Position numbers and translations under genes: made by a program. From Candidatus Woesearchaeota archaeon (GTDB lineage: Archaea; Nanobdellota; Nanobdellia; Woesearchaeales; GW2011-AR4), in NCBI GenBank assembly GCA_016211245.1, contig JACQSQ010000033.1:1-10206 (forward strand): a stretch of DNA of 10,206 nucleotides. The letters run 5' to 3'. Positions within the stretch are counted from its first letter, which is position 1; each line of letters begins with the position of its first letter. Below, in pieces: positions 5,841 through 10,206 of this stretch. The notes below the pieces were generated by a model. The model did no database searches and was not told where the DNA came from. It worked only from the letters and a program-made list of their open reading frames with translations.

Positions 5841-6125
5841 ATGGCGCATATAACCTTAAGCGTACCGGACGAATTGTACGAGGAAATGAAGAAGCACCCC
5901 GAAATAAAATGGAGCGAAGCTGCAAGGCAGGGAATTAGGCAGCAGATGTCCTATACAATGGGGGTCGTAAGCGGGAAAGAATTGTTAAGCAGACTTAGCC
6001 CTGATGCTAGAGCTGCGTTGGAAAGAATCTCAAATTTGCCCAAAGGTGTTTTGAGAAAACAGTATAACAAAATGAAGGAGAGTGAAAAAAGACGAATGAA
6101 ATTATTGACACGAACCTCCTCATAG
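5841..6125 (+). CDS. vapB: VapB-like ribbon-helix-helix antitoxin
   Basis: The 94-residue protein begins with a short strand and helix (HITLSVPDELYEEMKKHPEI, then KWSEAARQGI), the pattern of archaeal VapB antitoxins with a ribbon-helix-helix DNA-binding N-terminus (residues 1-40). A longer charged C-terminal region (about 50-94) would wrap the toxin. ATG 5841 is fixed by the TATA box at the leaderless distance. Its 3' end (RRMKLLTRTSS, stop TAG 6123-6125) overlaps the VapC-like frame by roughly 30-40 nt, so the two proteins are encoded in overlapping frames. Predicted role: neutralises the PIN toxin and represses the operon through the repeats upstream. The stretch around 6085-6090 contains a run of six A, relevant to how the toxin frame is reached. 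Confidence 0.8.
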   Translation: MAHITLSVPDELYEEMKKHPEIKWSEAARQGIRQQMSYTMGVVSGKELLSRLSPDARAALERISNLPKGVLRKQYNKMKESEKRRMKLLTRTSS

Positions 6126-6397
6126 AAAAGGAAACAGGCACTACGACTTTATTCAATATAATTGAACACCCTCCTGCAGCCAAAAATTGTGAAGTTTTGT
6201 ATCCGGAGCGAGCAGATTATGATTTAGCTTTTCAGATATCAATTAAACTAAGAGATATAGGGCTGTCTCTGCAGGCCGTTGACATTCTGATAGCCAGCAT
6301 GTGCATTAACCGCTGCTTGAAATTAAAGACAAAAGACAATGATTTCAATGCTGTAAAGCAGGCTTTTCCGGAATTCGATCTCCAATTGCTCAAATAA
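6086..6397 (+). CDS. vapC: VapC-like PIN-domain ribonuclease toxin, no canonical start codon
   Basis: The frame gives EIIDTNLLIE at its beginning, then FNIIEHPP, LQAVDILIASMCINR and TKDNDF, matching a PIN ribonuclease with its acidic positions (Asp of IIDTN, Glu of IIEHPP, Asp of AVDILIA, Asp of TKDNDF). VapC toxins cleave RNA, often tRNA or rRNA. At about 100 residues it is shorter than the usual 120-135; the segment between the first acidic motif and FNIIE is compact. The frame is open only from 6086 (after TGA 6083-6085) and contains no ATG, GTG or TTG before the IIDTN motif. A TTG at 6197 exists but would remove the first catalytic Asp. It may be start-less and dead, use an unusual start, or be reached by a -1 slip from vapB at the A6 run. 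The 3' end overlaps the converging HIT gene by 8 nt. Confidence 0.65.
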   Translation, partial: KKTNEIIDTNLLIEKETGTTTLFNIIEHPPAAKNCEVLYPERADYDLAFQISIKLRDIGLSLQAVDILIASMCINRCLKLKTKDNDFNAVKQAFPEFDLQLLK

Positions 6398-6800
6398 ACT
6401 TCCTTATCTTCTCAGCATATTCCTTAATCTCGTTGTCTTCGTACTTCAAATGGCTCCATTTAATCCTCAGCCTGTCCTTTTGAAATCTTGGAATCAGATG
6501 AATATGTGAATGATTTACTATTTGGCCCGCTTCCTTCCCGTTGTTCATTACCATGTTAAAGCCAGCATTTCCAAAACTTAGGGACATTGCTTTTGCCACT
6601 TTTTTAGCTGCCAAGATTGTTGCTGCCAAGTCCTTGTCGTCCATCTCAGCCAAAGTCTGCGTATGCTTCTTTGGCACTATTAGGCAATGCCCCTTGTTGG
6701 CCGGCATTATGTCGAGAAAGCTGATGACATAGGAGTCTTCATAGACTTTTGCTGCCGGTATTCTTCCCTCAACGATCTTGCAGAAAATGCAATCGTCCAT
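6390..6800 (-). CDS. HIT family nucleotide hydrolase
   Basis: A 136-residue histidine-triad protein of normal length. CIFCKI near the N-terminus (Cys4, Cys7) is the zinc-binding start of many HIT proteins, IPAAKVYEDSYVISFLDIMP is the family's beta-sheet block, GHCLIVPKKH leads to the helix, and HSHIHLIP (His97, His99, His101) is the H-x-H-x-H-x-x catalytic triad. HIT enzymes hydrolyse or transfer AMP from adenylated substrates; the exact substrate cannot be told from sequence. ATG 6800 follows a strong Shine-Dalgarno sequence and lies 1 nt after the stop of the upstream phosphoesterase, making it the last gene of a three-gene minus-strand operon. Its end overlaps the vapC-like gene convergently by 8 nt. 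Confidence 0.93.
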   Translation of the reverse strand: MDDCIFCKIVEGRIPAAKVYEDSYVISFLDIMPANKGHCLIVPKKHTQTLAEMDDKDLAATILAAKKVAKAMSLSFGNAGFNMVMNNGKEAGQIVNHSHIHLIPRFQKDRLRIKWSHLKYEDNEIKEYAEKIRKFI

Positions 6801-6801
6801 T

Positions 6802-7290
6802 TTATCGCCTCTTTATGTCAACAAACTCTAATTTGTCTTTGCTAACATCCAATAATGCTATTGTGTAGGGAAATGCCATGAACAAAGCGCCGGGGTTTAT
6901 AACCCTTGTCTTGCCTATTTTCTCATCCCTTTTTAGATGGGTGTGCCCGGTCAAAACATAGTCATATTTATTGCTTTTGATTGCAGCATCAAGTTTATTG
7001 GCGCTGGTGCCATGATACACATAAAATTTTTTGCCCTTATGCCGGAATTCTAGCTCGTCTCTTATCTCCCCAAATCCGAATTCCTCGCATTTCTTAATCA
7101 AGCCATTTCTTTCGCCGTCATTGTTGCCGAACACCAGCTTCATCTTAAGGACTTTAAAGTTCTCCAGAACAGGCGGGCTTATAATGTCGCCGCAGTGCAC
7201 GACAAAGTCCACATTTTTTTCCAGAAAAATTTCAGCAGCCTTTTTCATCGCTGCTTCGTTTTCGTGGGTATCGGAGATTATGCCTATCAT
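6802..7290 (-). CDS. YfcE/MJ0936-type metallophosphoesterase
   Basis: This 162-residue protein has every metal-binding motif of small calcineurin-like phosphoesterases: SDTH (Asp7, His9), CGDI (Asp35), GNND (Asn57, Asp58), YHG (His93) and GHTH (His116, His118), followed by the NPGA motif near residue 132 typical of the YfcE/MJ0936 group. Characterised members are manganese- or nickel-dependent phosphodiesterases acting on small model substrates; the natural substrate is unresolved. Its ATGA start overlaps the stop of the upstream phosphoesterase by 4 nt, so translation is coupled. It lies between a larger phosphoesterase and a HIT hydrolase, suggesting a shared role in nucleotide or phosphodiester turnover (inference). 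It is cytosolic, with no signal peptide. Confidence 0.93.
   Translation of the reverse strand: MIGIISDTHENEAAMKKAAEIFLEKNVDFVVHCGDIISPPVLENFKVLKMKLVFGNNDGERNGLIKKCEEFGFGEIRDELEFRHKGKKFYVYHGTSANKLDAAIKSNKYDYVLTGHTHLKRDEKIGKTRVINPGALFMAFPYTIALLDVSKDKLEFVDIKRR
6804..6811 (-). promoter_or_regulatory. Ribosome binding site of the HIT gene
   Basis: GAGGCGAT, one base from the archaeal consensus GAGGTGAT, lies 3 nt upstream of ATG 6800 within the end of the preceding gene. It fixes the start and shows that internal operon genes here use Shine-Dalgarno initiation, unlike the leaderless first genes. Confidence 0.65.
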
Positions 7291-8108
7291 TTTAACTCAA
7301 AATATTGAATGTTATTCAAATCATTTGCATCAATTATCACGCAATTTAATTTATCTTCAGGATAGCTGCTTCCGACATTTATGCACCTTGTTTTTCCAAT
7401 TTTGTCATGCCAAGAGCCGCTCATCCTCGGGCTTTCATGTATATGCCCATGCAAAGTCAAAAGAGGCTGCTCCCCCTCTATAAATTCCCTTGCCGCCTTG
7501 CTTCCTACATGGGCTCTTGCAGCGACTATATCGAGATTTGTATTGAATGGCGGAGCGTGAATGACGTAAATGGTTTTCTTTGGATCTGACAACTTTTTTA
7601 ATTGTCTTAAGTCTTCGCTTATTGTCCCATTTTCCCTTTCAGCGCTTCTGAGCTCCTCAATGAATAATTGCTGCGGCATGTCATCATTTTCGAAATCCGG
7701 CTTTTCCCAGTCCTTCAGGCGAAAGGGCGTCGGATTAACAAAGCTGTATCCCGCAATATTAAGGCTTTTGCCCAATTCCGCCGATTTCATGTGGATCGAT
7801 CTTATTATTTTGTTTTGTTCTGCAATTTCCAAAGCCGGCATATTAATCCTGAAGTCGTCGTTACCCATAATAGCGCAGATTTCGCATTTATTGTTTCTTT
7901 TTTTAAAATCCTTGAACAGCGGAAACAGGAAGTCTTCAAGAAATAACCTTTGGTTATGGATTTTTTGCTGGATTGTTTCCCCTATTCTTGGGCACAAATC
8001 CCCCCCTATAACAATTGCGTCGCATTTTTCGCCTTCTGCTTTGCCCAGCAATCTCCTGTATAATTCCCCATTTCCGTGTAAGTCCGCGGTGTAGATTAGC
8101 TTTGACAT
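7287..8108 (-). CDS. Calcineurin-like metallophosphoesterase, longer type
   Basis: A 273-residue phosphoesterase with TADLHGN (Asp9, His11), IGGDL (Asp37), MGNDD (Asn83, Asp84), IHAPP (His184) and LHGHIHESP (His222, His224), then NVGSS. The longer insert between the GNDD and HAPP motifs and the HESP ending distinguish it from the smaller neighbour; archaeal proteins of this type are mostly uncharacterised. ATG 8108 lies only 13 nt downstream of the mature 3' end of tRNA-Ala on the same strand, leaving no room for its own promoter outside the tRNA, so it may be transcribed together with the tRNA. It overlaps the next phosphoesterase by 4 nt (ATGA) and heads the operon phosphoesterase-phosphoesterase-HIT. 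Confidence 0.9.
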   Translation of the reverse strand: MSKLIYTADLHGNGELYRRLLGKAEGEKCDAIVIGGDLCPRIGETIQQKIHNQRLFLEDFLFPLFKDFKKRNNKCEICAIMGNDDFRINMPALEIAEQNKIIRSIHMKSAELGKSLNIAGYSFVNPTPFRLKDWEKPDFENDDMPQQLFIEELRSAERENGTISEDLRQLKKLSDPKKTIYVIHAPPFNTNLDIVAARAHVGSKAAREFIEGEQPLLTLHGHIHESPRMSGSWHDKIGKTRCINVGSSYPEDKLNCVIIDANDLNNIQYFELK

Positions 8109-8121
8109 TTTGGATAAAAAA

Positions 8122-8220
8122 TGGACCAGCCGGGATTTGAACCCGGAGTCTAAAGGGCTTGTCTATTTCAACAAGTTTCCCTAGCCAAGGGAACACGATA
8201 CCAGATTTCGCCACTGGCCC
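8122..8220 (-). tRNA. tRNA-Ala (anticodon GGC) with a predicted non-canonical intron
   Basis: The 99-nt gene has acceptor GGGCCAG/CTGGTCC with discriminator A and the G3-U70 pair that specifies alanine, D-arm GCGA/TCGT, anticodon arm TTCCC-TTGGCTA-GGGAA (anticodon GGC), and T-arm CCGGG-TTCAAAT-CCCGG. Thirty bases lie between the anticodon stem and T-stem; removal of a 25-nt intron leaves variable loop AGACT, a normal 74-nt class I tRNA and an A15-U48 Levitt pair. U37 in the anticodon loop is unusual. No CCA is encoded and an oligo-T6 follows directly. I first considered a class II tRNA-Leu because of the D-arm, but no Leu anticodon fits. A TATA box lies about 28 nt upstream. Confidence 0.75.
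8152..8176 (-). other. Predicted 25-nt tRNA-Ala intron at position 43/44
   Basis: On the minus strand a central 4-bp helix AGGG/CCCT is followed on each strand by a 3-nt bulge (AAA and TTA), with an inner 5-bp hairpin CTTGT/ACAAG. Cutting after the second base of each bulge removes exactly 25 nt and restores a normal variable loop. This is a relaxed bulge-helix-bulge motif lacking a clear outer helix next to the cleavage sites. Confidence 0.55.
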
Positions 8221-8246
8221 ATTAAATGAATCAGAATTACAGTCAA

Positions 8247-8252
8247 TTTAAA
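8247..8252 (-). promoter_or_regulatory. TATA-like box of tRNA-Ala
   Basis: A TTTAAA core lies 27-32 nt upstream of the tRNA 5' end (8220). It may also serve the downstream hydrolase operon if that is co-transcribed. Confidence 0.4.
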
Positions 8253-8269
8253 AGATTTTCTTAATAACC

Positions 8270-8482
8270 TTACTTGGCAGCAAGCTTGATGTCCCCTTCA
8301 TGTATTGTCTTCCTGCCGGCATGTTTTGAGATATCATTTGCTTTTTTGGCAATGTTTATAGCTATGTCGGTAAGCTTCTCAGTAAGCTCGGAAACAGCAT
8401 CATCAGATACTCTTTTGGCTCCTGCTTTCATTAAAATCCTGGCCACAGATGCCTTAGGAATAGTAGTGCCTTTTCTCCCCAT
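8270..8482 (-). CDS. Archaeal histone (HMf family)
   Basis: The 70-residue protein is a single histone fold of normal archaeal length. It begins with the IPKASVARILMKAGAKRVS segment (helix 1 and the RVS loop, Arg24-Ser26), continues through the long central helix (about 27-55) and ends with GRKTIHEGDIKLA (Gly56-Ala68), the conserved second loop and helix 3. It dimerises and wraps DNA into nucleosome-like assemblies. The N-terminal MGRKGTT extension is basic. ATG 8482 is supported by a G-rich ribosome binding site 5 nt upstream. A TATA box about 85 nt upstream implies a leader of roughly 55-60 nt, unlike the leaderless neighbours, so translation may be regulated through the leader. It is monocistronic; the tRNA-Ala promoter follows. 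Confidence 0.96.
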   Translation of the reverse strand: MGRKGTTIPKASVARILMKAGAKRVSDDAVSELTEKLTDIAINIAKKANDISKHAGRKTIHEGDIKLAAK

Positions 8483-8487
8483 GTAAT

Positions 8488-8527
8488 CCCCCGTAAAATT
8501 CAGAGGGGAAAACCAAAAAGAACCCCT
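8488..8527 (-). promoter_or_regulatory. Histone leader with two mutually exclusive hairpins, one covering the ribosome binding site
   Basis: Reading the minus strand, AGGGG (8527-8523) can pair with CCCCT (8508-8504), or the same CCCC can pair with the GGGG of the ribosome binding site (8491-8488), which lies 5 nt before the ATG. The two structures cannot coexist. The first would free the site and the second would hide it. Both stems are short (4-5 bp), so this is a hypothesis. Confidence 0.35.
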
Positions 8528-8561
8528 TAGCCTTTGTGTTACTGCTTTTTAGGCATGAAGT

Positions 8562-8571
8562 TATTTAAATA
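8562..8571 (-). promoter_or_regulatory. TATA box of the histone gene
   Basis: On the minus strand this is TATTTAAATA, preceded by purine-rich CGAAAA as a possible BRE. It predicts transcription starting near 8540 and a leader of about 55-60 nt. Confidence 0.6.
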
Positions 8572-8605
8572 GTTTTCGATTTTAGCTTGAAAATGAATTA
8601 TTTTC

Positions 8606-9616
8606 CTAGTACCACTCAGGAAAGAAATCAAGTTTCATTTCATTGGATATTATAACAGATTCTGTCTTTTTGATTATATCAGCATAATTATTTCTTATTT
8701 CATGAGTCAGGTTATAGAAATCTTCCAAAGTTTCTGTCTCTATTTCTAATTCAACTTCCCAAGGGCCTAATGATTCTATGATATGAATTATATTTGGTAA
8801 TTCCATGCAGTACCTTAAAAATCCATTAAACTTTGATTCATAATTCTGAAGATAGATACACAATTTGAAGAAATTGTAGCCGATTTTTTGGACATCTAAG
8901 AAGGTAAGATAACATTGTATAACTCCTTTCCTCTCCAAATCCTTTATTCTTCGCTGTATTGTTTTTATATTCATGCTCAATTTCTGAGCTAAATCCAGAT
9001 AATTGAATCTTGCATTGTTTGCAATCAACCTGACTATTTGCTTATCTTTATCGTCAAGTTCAACTTTTTCCTTTCCGATGAATTTTTCTATTTTTTTGGG
9101 AATGCTTTTTTTATTTAACAAATACATTCTTTGCGATGTGTGCCCTTCAACCAGAAAAACAACATCATAGGAGGTGATATACTTCTCATATTTCTTAAAA
9201 AAATCCTGTTTTATCTCGTTTAATTGCTTTAAGCTTTCAACATAGCATCCAATCATCAAGTCCCATCTACCCTCGCATTTTGCTATCCAGCTTATTCTTT
9301 TGTCTTTCATTAGGTAATCATATATTTTATTTTCCTTTTCTTTGCCGAATCCGGACAATTGAAGATAAAATTTTCCCAAAGACAGTCCAAGAGTTCCTAA
9401 TGAAAACTGGGTTACAAATTTCTTAATAACCCCATCTTCTAATAGTCTTTTTACCCTGTACTGAACATTGTTTTTTCCGATTCCTAGTTTTTTTCCTATT
9501 TCTAAAAAGCCAGCATATCCGAGAGGAGATGAAGTAAGATATTCTGATGATTTTTTAGCAAGAATCAATGATTTGTATTCTTTGGACGAGTTGCTTGGCT
9601 CACATATAGAAGGCAT
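8606..9616 (-). CDS. Lrp/AsnC family regulator with two HTH-RAM units, N-terminus probably replaced
   Basis: The protein carries two Lrp/AsnC modules in tandem: HTH 1 (about residues 37-68, EIGKKLGIGKNNVQYRVKRL), RAM 1 (about 75-155), HTH 2 (186-230, DKQIVRLIANNARFNYLDLA then IKTIQRRIKDLERKGVI), and RAM 2 (235-325, with PWEVELEIET). Such double-length forms occur in archaea and act as DNA-binding transcription regulators responding to amino acids or other small ligands. HTH 2 has the normal start (LDDKDKQIVRLIANNAR), but the first module lacks the equivalent opening helix. Residues 1-35 (SNSSKEYKSLILAKKSSEYL and flanks) do not look like an AsnC N-terminus and are read from the opposite strand of the neighbouring gene. 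The true start was probably lost at a joint near 9505-9530. No convincing promoter precedes ATG 9616. Confidence 0.85.
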   Translation of the reverse strand: MPSICEPSNSSKEYKSLILAKKSSEYLTSSPLGYAGFLEIGKKLGIGKNNVQYRVKRLLEDGVIKKFVTQFSLGTLGLSLGKFYLQLSGFGKEKENKIYDYLMKDKRISWIAKCEGRWDLMIGCYVESLKQLNEIKQDFFKKYEKYITSYDVVFLVEGHTSQRMYLLNKKSIPKKIEKFIGKEKVELDDKDKQIVRLIANNARFNYLDLAQKLSMNIKTIQRRIKDLERKGVIQCYLTFLDVQKIGYNFFKLCIYLQNYESKFNGFLRYCMELPNIIHIIESLGPWEVELEIETETLEDFYNLTHEIRNNYADIIKKTESVIISNEMKLDFFPEWY

Positions 9617-9974
9617 AAAAGCTGGTAATTGGACTGACTTAAATCAGTTTACTACGGATTCACCTTTAGGAAATTCTGAAGGAGAACTAATACTAACTGG
9701 TATTTTGTATAATAGTGCACATGCGGGTTTATGGCAACCTAAAATTATAGATGTCAGTGCACTAACAGACACACAAATTAAATCAGCAGAAGAATATTTA
9801 GAAGATGTTGCAAGAATAAGTCCAAGGTACAATAAAGGAATGATAGATGGAGGAACTTTATTTGGAATTAGTAATGCGCAAAGAGGAGGATTTGTTCTTC
9901 CAACAAAACTAGAGAATAAAGTGATTGTTCTTCCATCCCAAGCATTTATTGAGTATGTTGCTCAACAGAGATAA
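9468..9974 (+). CDS. Unknown protein, probably 5'-truncated, overlapping the regulator head-to-head
   Basis: I do not recognise this protein. From about 9516 to the TAA at 9972-9974 the plus-strand frame has the composition of a real gene (ILTGILYNSAHAGLW, DVSALTDTQIKSAEEYLEDV, GGTLFGISNAQRGGFVLP), with roughly 150 residues and no membrane segment. Its first ~16 codons (9468-9515) are antisense to the helix-turn-helix of the Lrp-like gene (FFPIPSFFPISKKP) and look like read-through of the opposite strand. No TATA box or Shine-Dalgarno sequence supports ATG 9468, and no other ATG follows before the conserved-looking part. I take it as the 3' part of a gene whose start was lost in the same rearrangement that removed the N-terminus of the regulator. 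The remaining part could be a soluble globular domain. Confidence 0.5.
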   Translation: MFFPIPSFFPISKKPAYPRGDEVRYSDDFLARINDLYSLDELLGSHIEGIKAGNWTDLNQFTTDSPLGNSEGELILTGILYNSAHAGLWQPKIIDVSALTDTQIKSAEEYLEDVARISPRYNKGMIDGGTLFGISNAQRGGFVLPTKLENKVIVLPSQAFIEYVAQQR

Positions 9975-9976
9975 CC

Positions 9977-9985
9977 TTTCTTTTT
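9977..9985 (+). terminator. Oligo-T after the plus-strand gene
   Basis: TTTCTTTTT begins 2 nt after the stop of the 9468-9974 frame. Runs of T on the coding strand are sufficient for archaeal termination, so this is a weak candidate. Confidence 0.3.
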
Positions 9986-10010
9986 AGTCAAAGCCCCCTT
10001 TCTCGTTTTT

Positions 10011-10096
10011 AGGACTCCAAATTTATTGAATATAATCGGTGTTAAACTCCTTTTGTCACAACAAAAGTTGCGTAAGCAAAGTAAATTTGAAGTCCT
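10011..10096. other. Nested inverted-repeat structure, possible RNA or mobile-element end
   Basis: An outer stem pairs 10011-10025 with 10082-10096 (14 of 15 positions). Inside it are a 7-bp hairpin CTTTTGT-CACA-ACAAAAG (10050-10067) and, directly adjacent, TTGC-GTAA-GCAA (10068-10079) with a GNRA-type tetraloop. There is no coding frame here. The arrangement resembles a multi-branched structured RNA, but could also be the folded end of an element. Function is unknown. Confidence 0.45.
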
Positions 10097-10206
10097 CGTT
10101 TCTATCACCTGAGCGAAGCGAGAGTGCAACGTGGTCGACTGAGCCTTGCGAAGGAGAAGTTTTTTTCTTTAGTTCTTTTGGCAAATGCAGCAAGCACGAA
10201 GTGCAA
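10097..10206. repeat. Cluster of mini-hairpins at the window end
   Basis: Without a gene, this stretch contains GCGAAGC (10113-10119), CCTT-GCG-AAGG (10144-10154) and GCAC-GAA-GTGC (10194-10204), all short stems with GA-rich loops and each containing CGAAG. A T-run (about 10160-10166) separates them. The same CTGAGC word precedes the first two. No longer repeat unit can be established inside the window. Confidence 0.35.

Noticed and set aside
6084..6092. Classic slippery heptamer A AAA AAG for programmed frameshifting in vapB
   Set aside because: In the vapB frame the codons are GAA AAA AGA, so the heptamer is out of register and only one codon could slip well; kept only as a possibility in the vapC finding.
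7570..8094. Long plus-strand open frame opposite the larger phosphoesterase
   Set aside because: It is antisense to a clear metallophosphoesterase with all motifs, and has no promoter or ribosome binding site.
8122..8220. Class II tRNA-Leu or tRNA-Ser with a long variable arm
   Set aside because: The D-arm looks Leu-like, but the anticodon stem TTCCC/GGGAA is fixed and gives loop TTGGCTA, with no Leu or Ser anticodon; a 30-nt variable arm does not pair as one stem. G3-U70 favours Ala.
9633..9648. Near-palindrome upstream of the Lrp-like ATG as an autoregulatory site
   Set aside because: 14 of 16 positions are symmetrical, but it lies inside plus-strand coding sequence and the upstream start of the regulator is itself doubtful.
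1..10206. CRISPR array
   Set aside because: No regularly spaced direct repeats of 24-40 bases were seen on either strand.

Overview
The window looks archaeal, and most like a small-genome, AT-rich lineage of the DPANN type (inference; no rRNA or marker phylogeny is available here). The evidence is a 70-residue archaeal histone, TATA boxes about 25-30 nt upstream of start codons (leaderless transcripts) or of tRNA 5' ends, tRNAs without an encoded CCA, a tRNA with an apparent non-canonical bulge-helix-bulge intron, a duplicated Lrp/AsnC regulator, and VapBC- and AbiE-type toxin-antitoxin genes.

Layout. (1) 1-2448: a tandem-duplicated protein with two transglutaminase-like Cys-His-Asp domains, entering from the left edge. 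Both halves lie in one reading frame, separated by a single in-frame TAA at 1525-1527 that aligns with a Tyr of the first repeat. (2) 2479-2811: a small gene of unknown function with its own TATA box. (3) 2818-5746: an island on the 3' side of a minus-strand tRNA-Met(CAT). Two degenerate copies of the tRNA 3' end (2818 and 4159) plus the intact gene (5673-5746) delimit two cassettes: a DUF4143-type AAA ATPase, and an AbiEi/AbiEii-like toxin-antitoxin pair. The AbiEii-like toxin is broken by a roughly 91-bp double-hairpin insertion that resembles a MITE with a TA target duplication. (4) 5841-6397: a VapBC-type pair whose toxin frame has no ordinary start codon. (5) 8220 down to 6390, minus strand: tRNA-Ala(GGC) with a predicted 25-nt intron, followed by two metallophosphoesterases and a HIT protein in a tight operon. 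(6) 8270-8571, minus: an archaeal histone with a leader that could form mutually exclusive hairpins, one covering the ribosome binding site. (7) 8606-9974: a double-domain Lrp/AsnC regulator and an unknown plus-strand gene that overlap head-to-head at what looks like a rearrangement joint. (8) 9975-10206: no gene, but nested and serial hairpins.

How the parts relate. Housekeeping functions (tRNAs, hydrolase operon, histone) occupy 6390-8571. Accessory material lies to the left, stacked against tRNA-Met. The most notable observations are the tRNA-anchored cassette array, the small hairpin element that inactivated a toxin, and the nonsense codon splitting the transglutaminase-like tandem protein.
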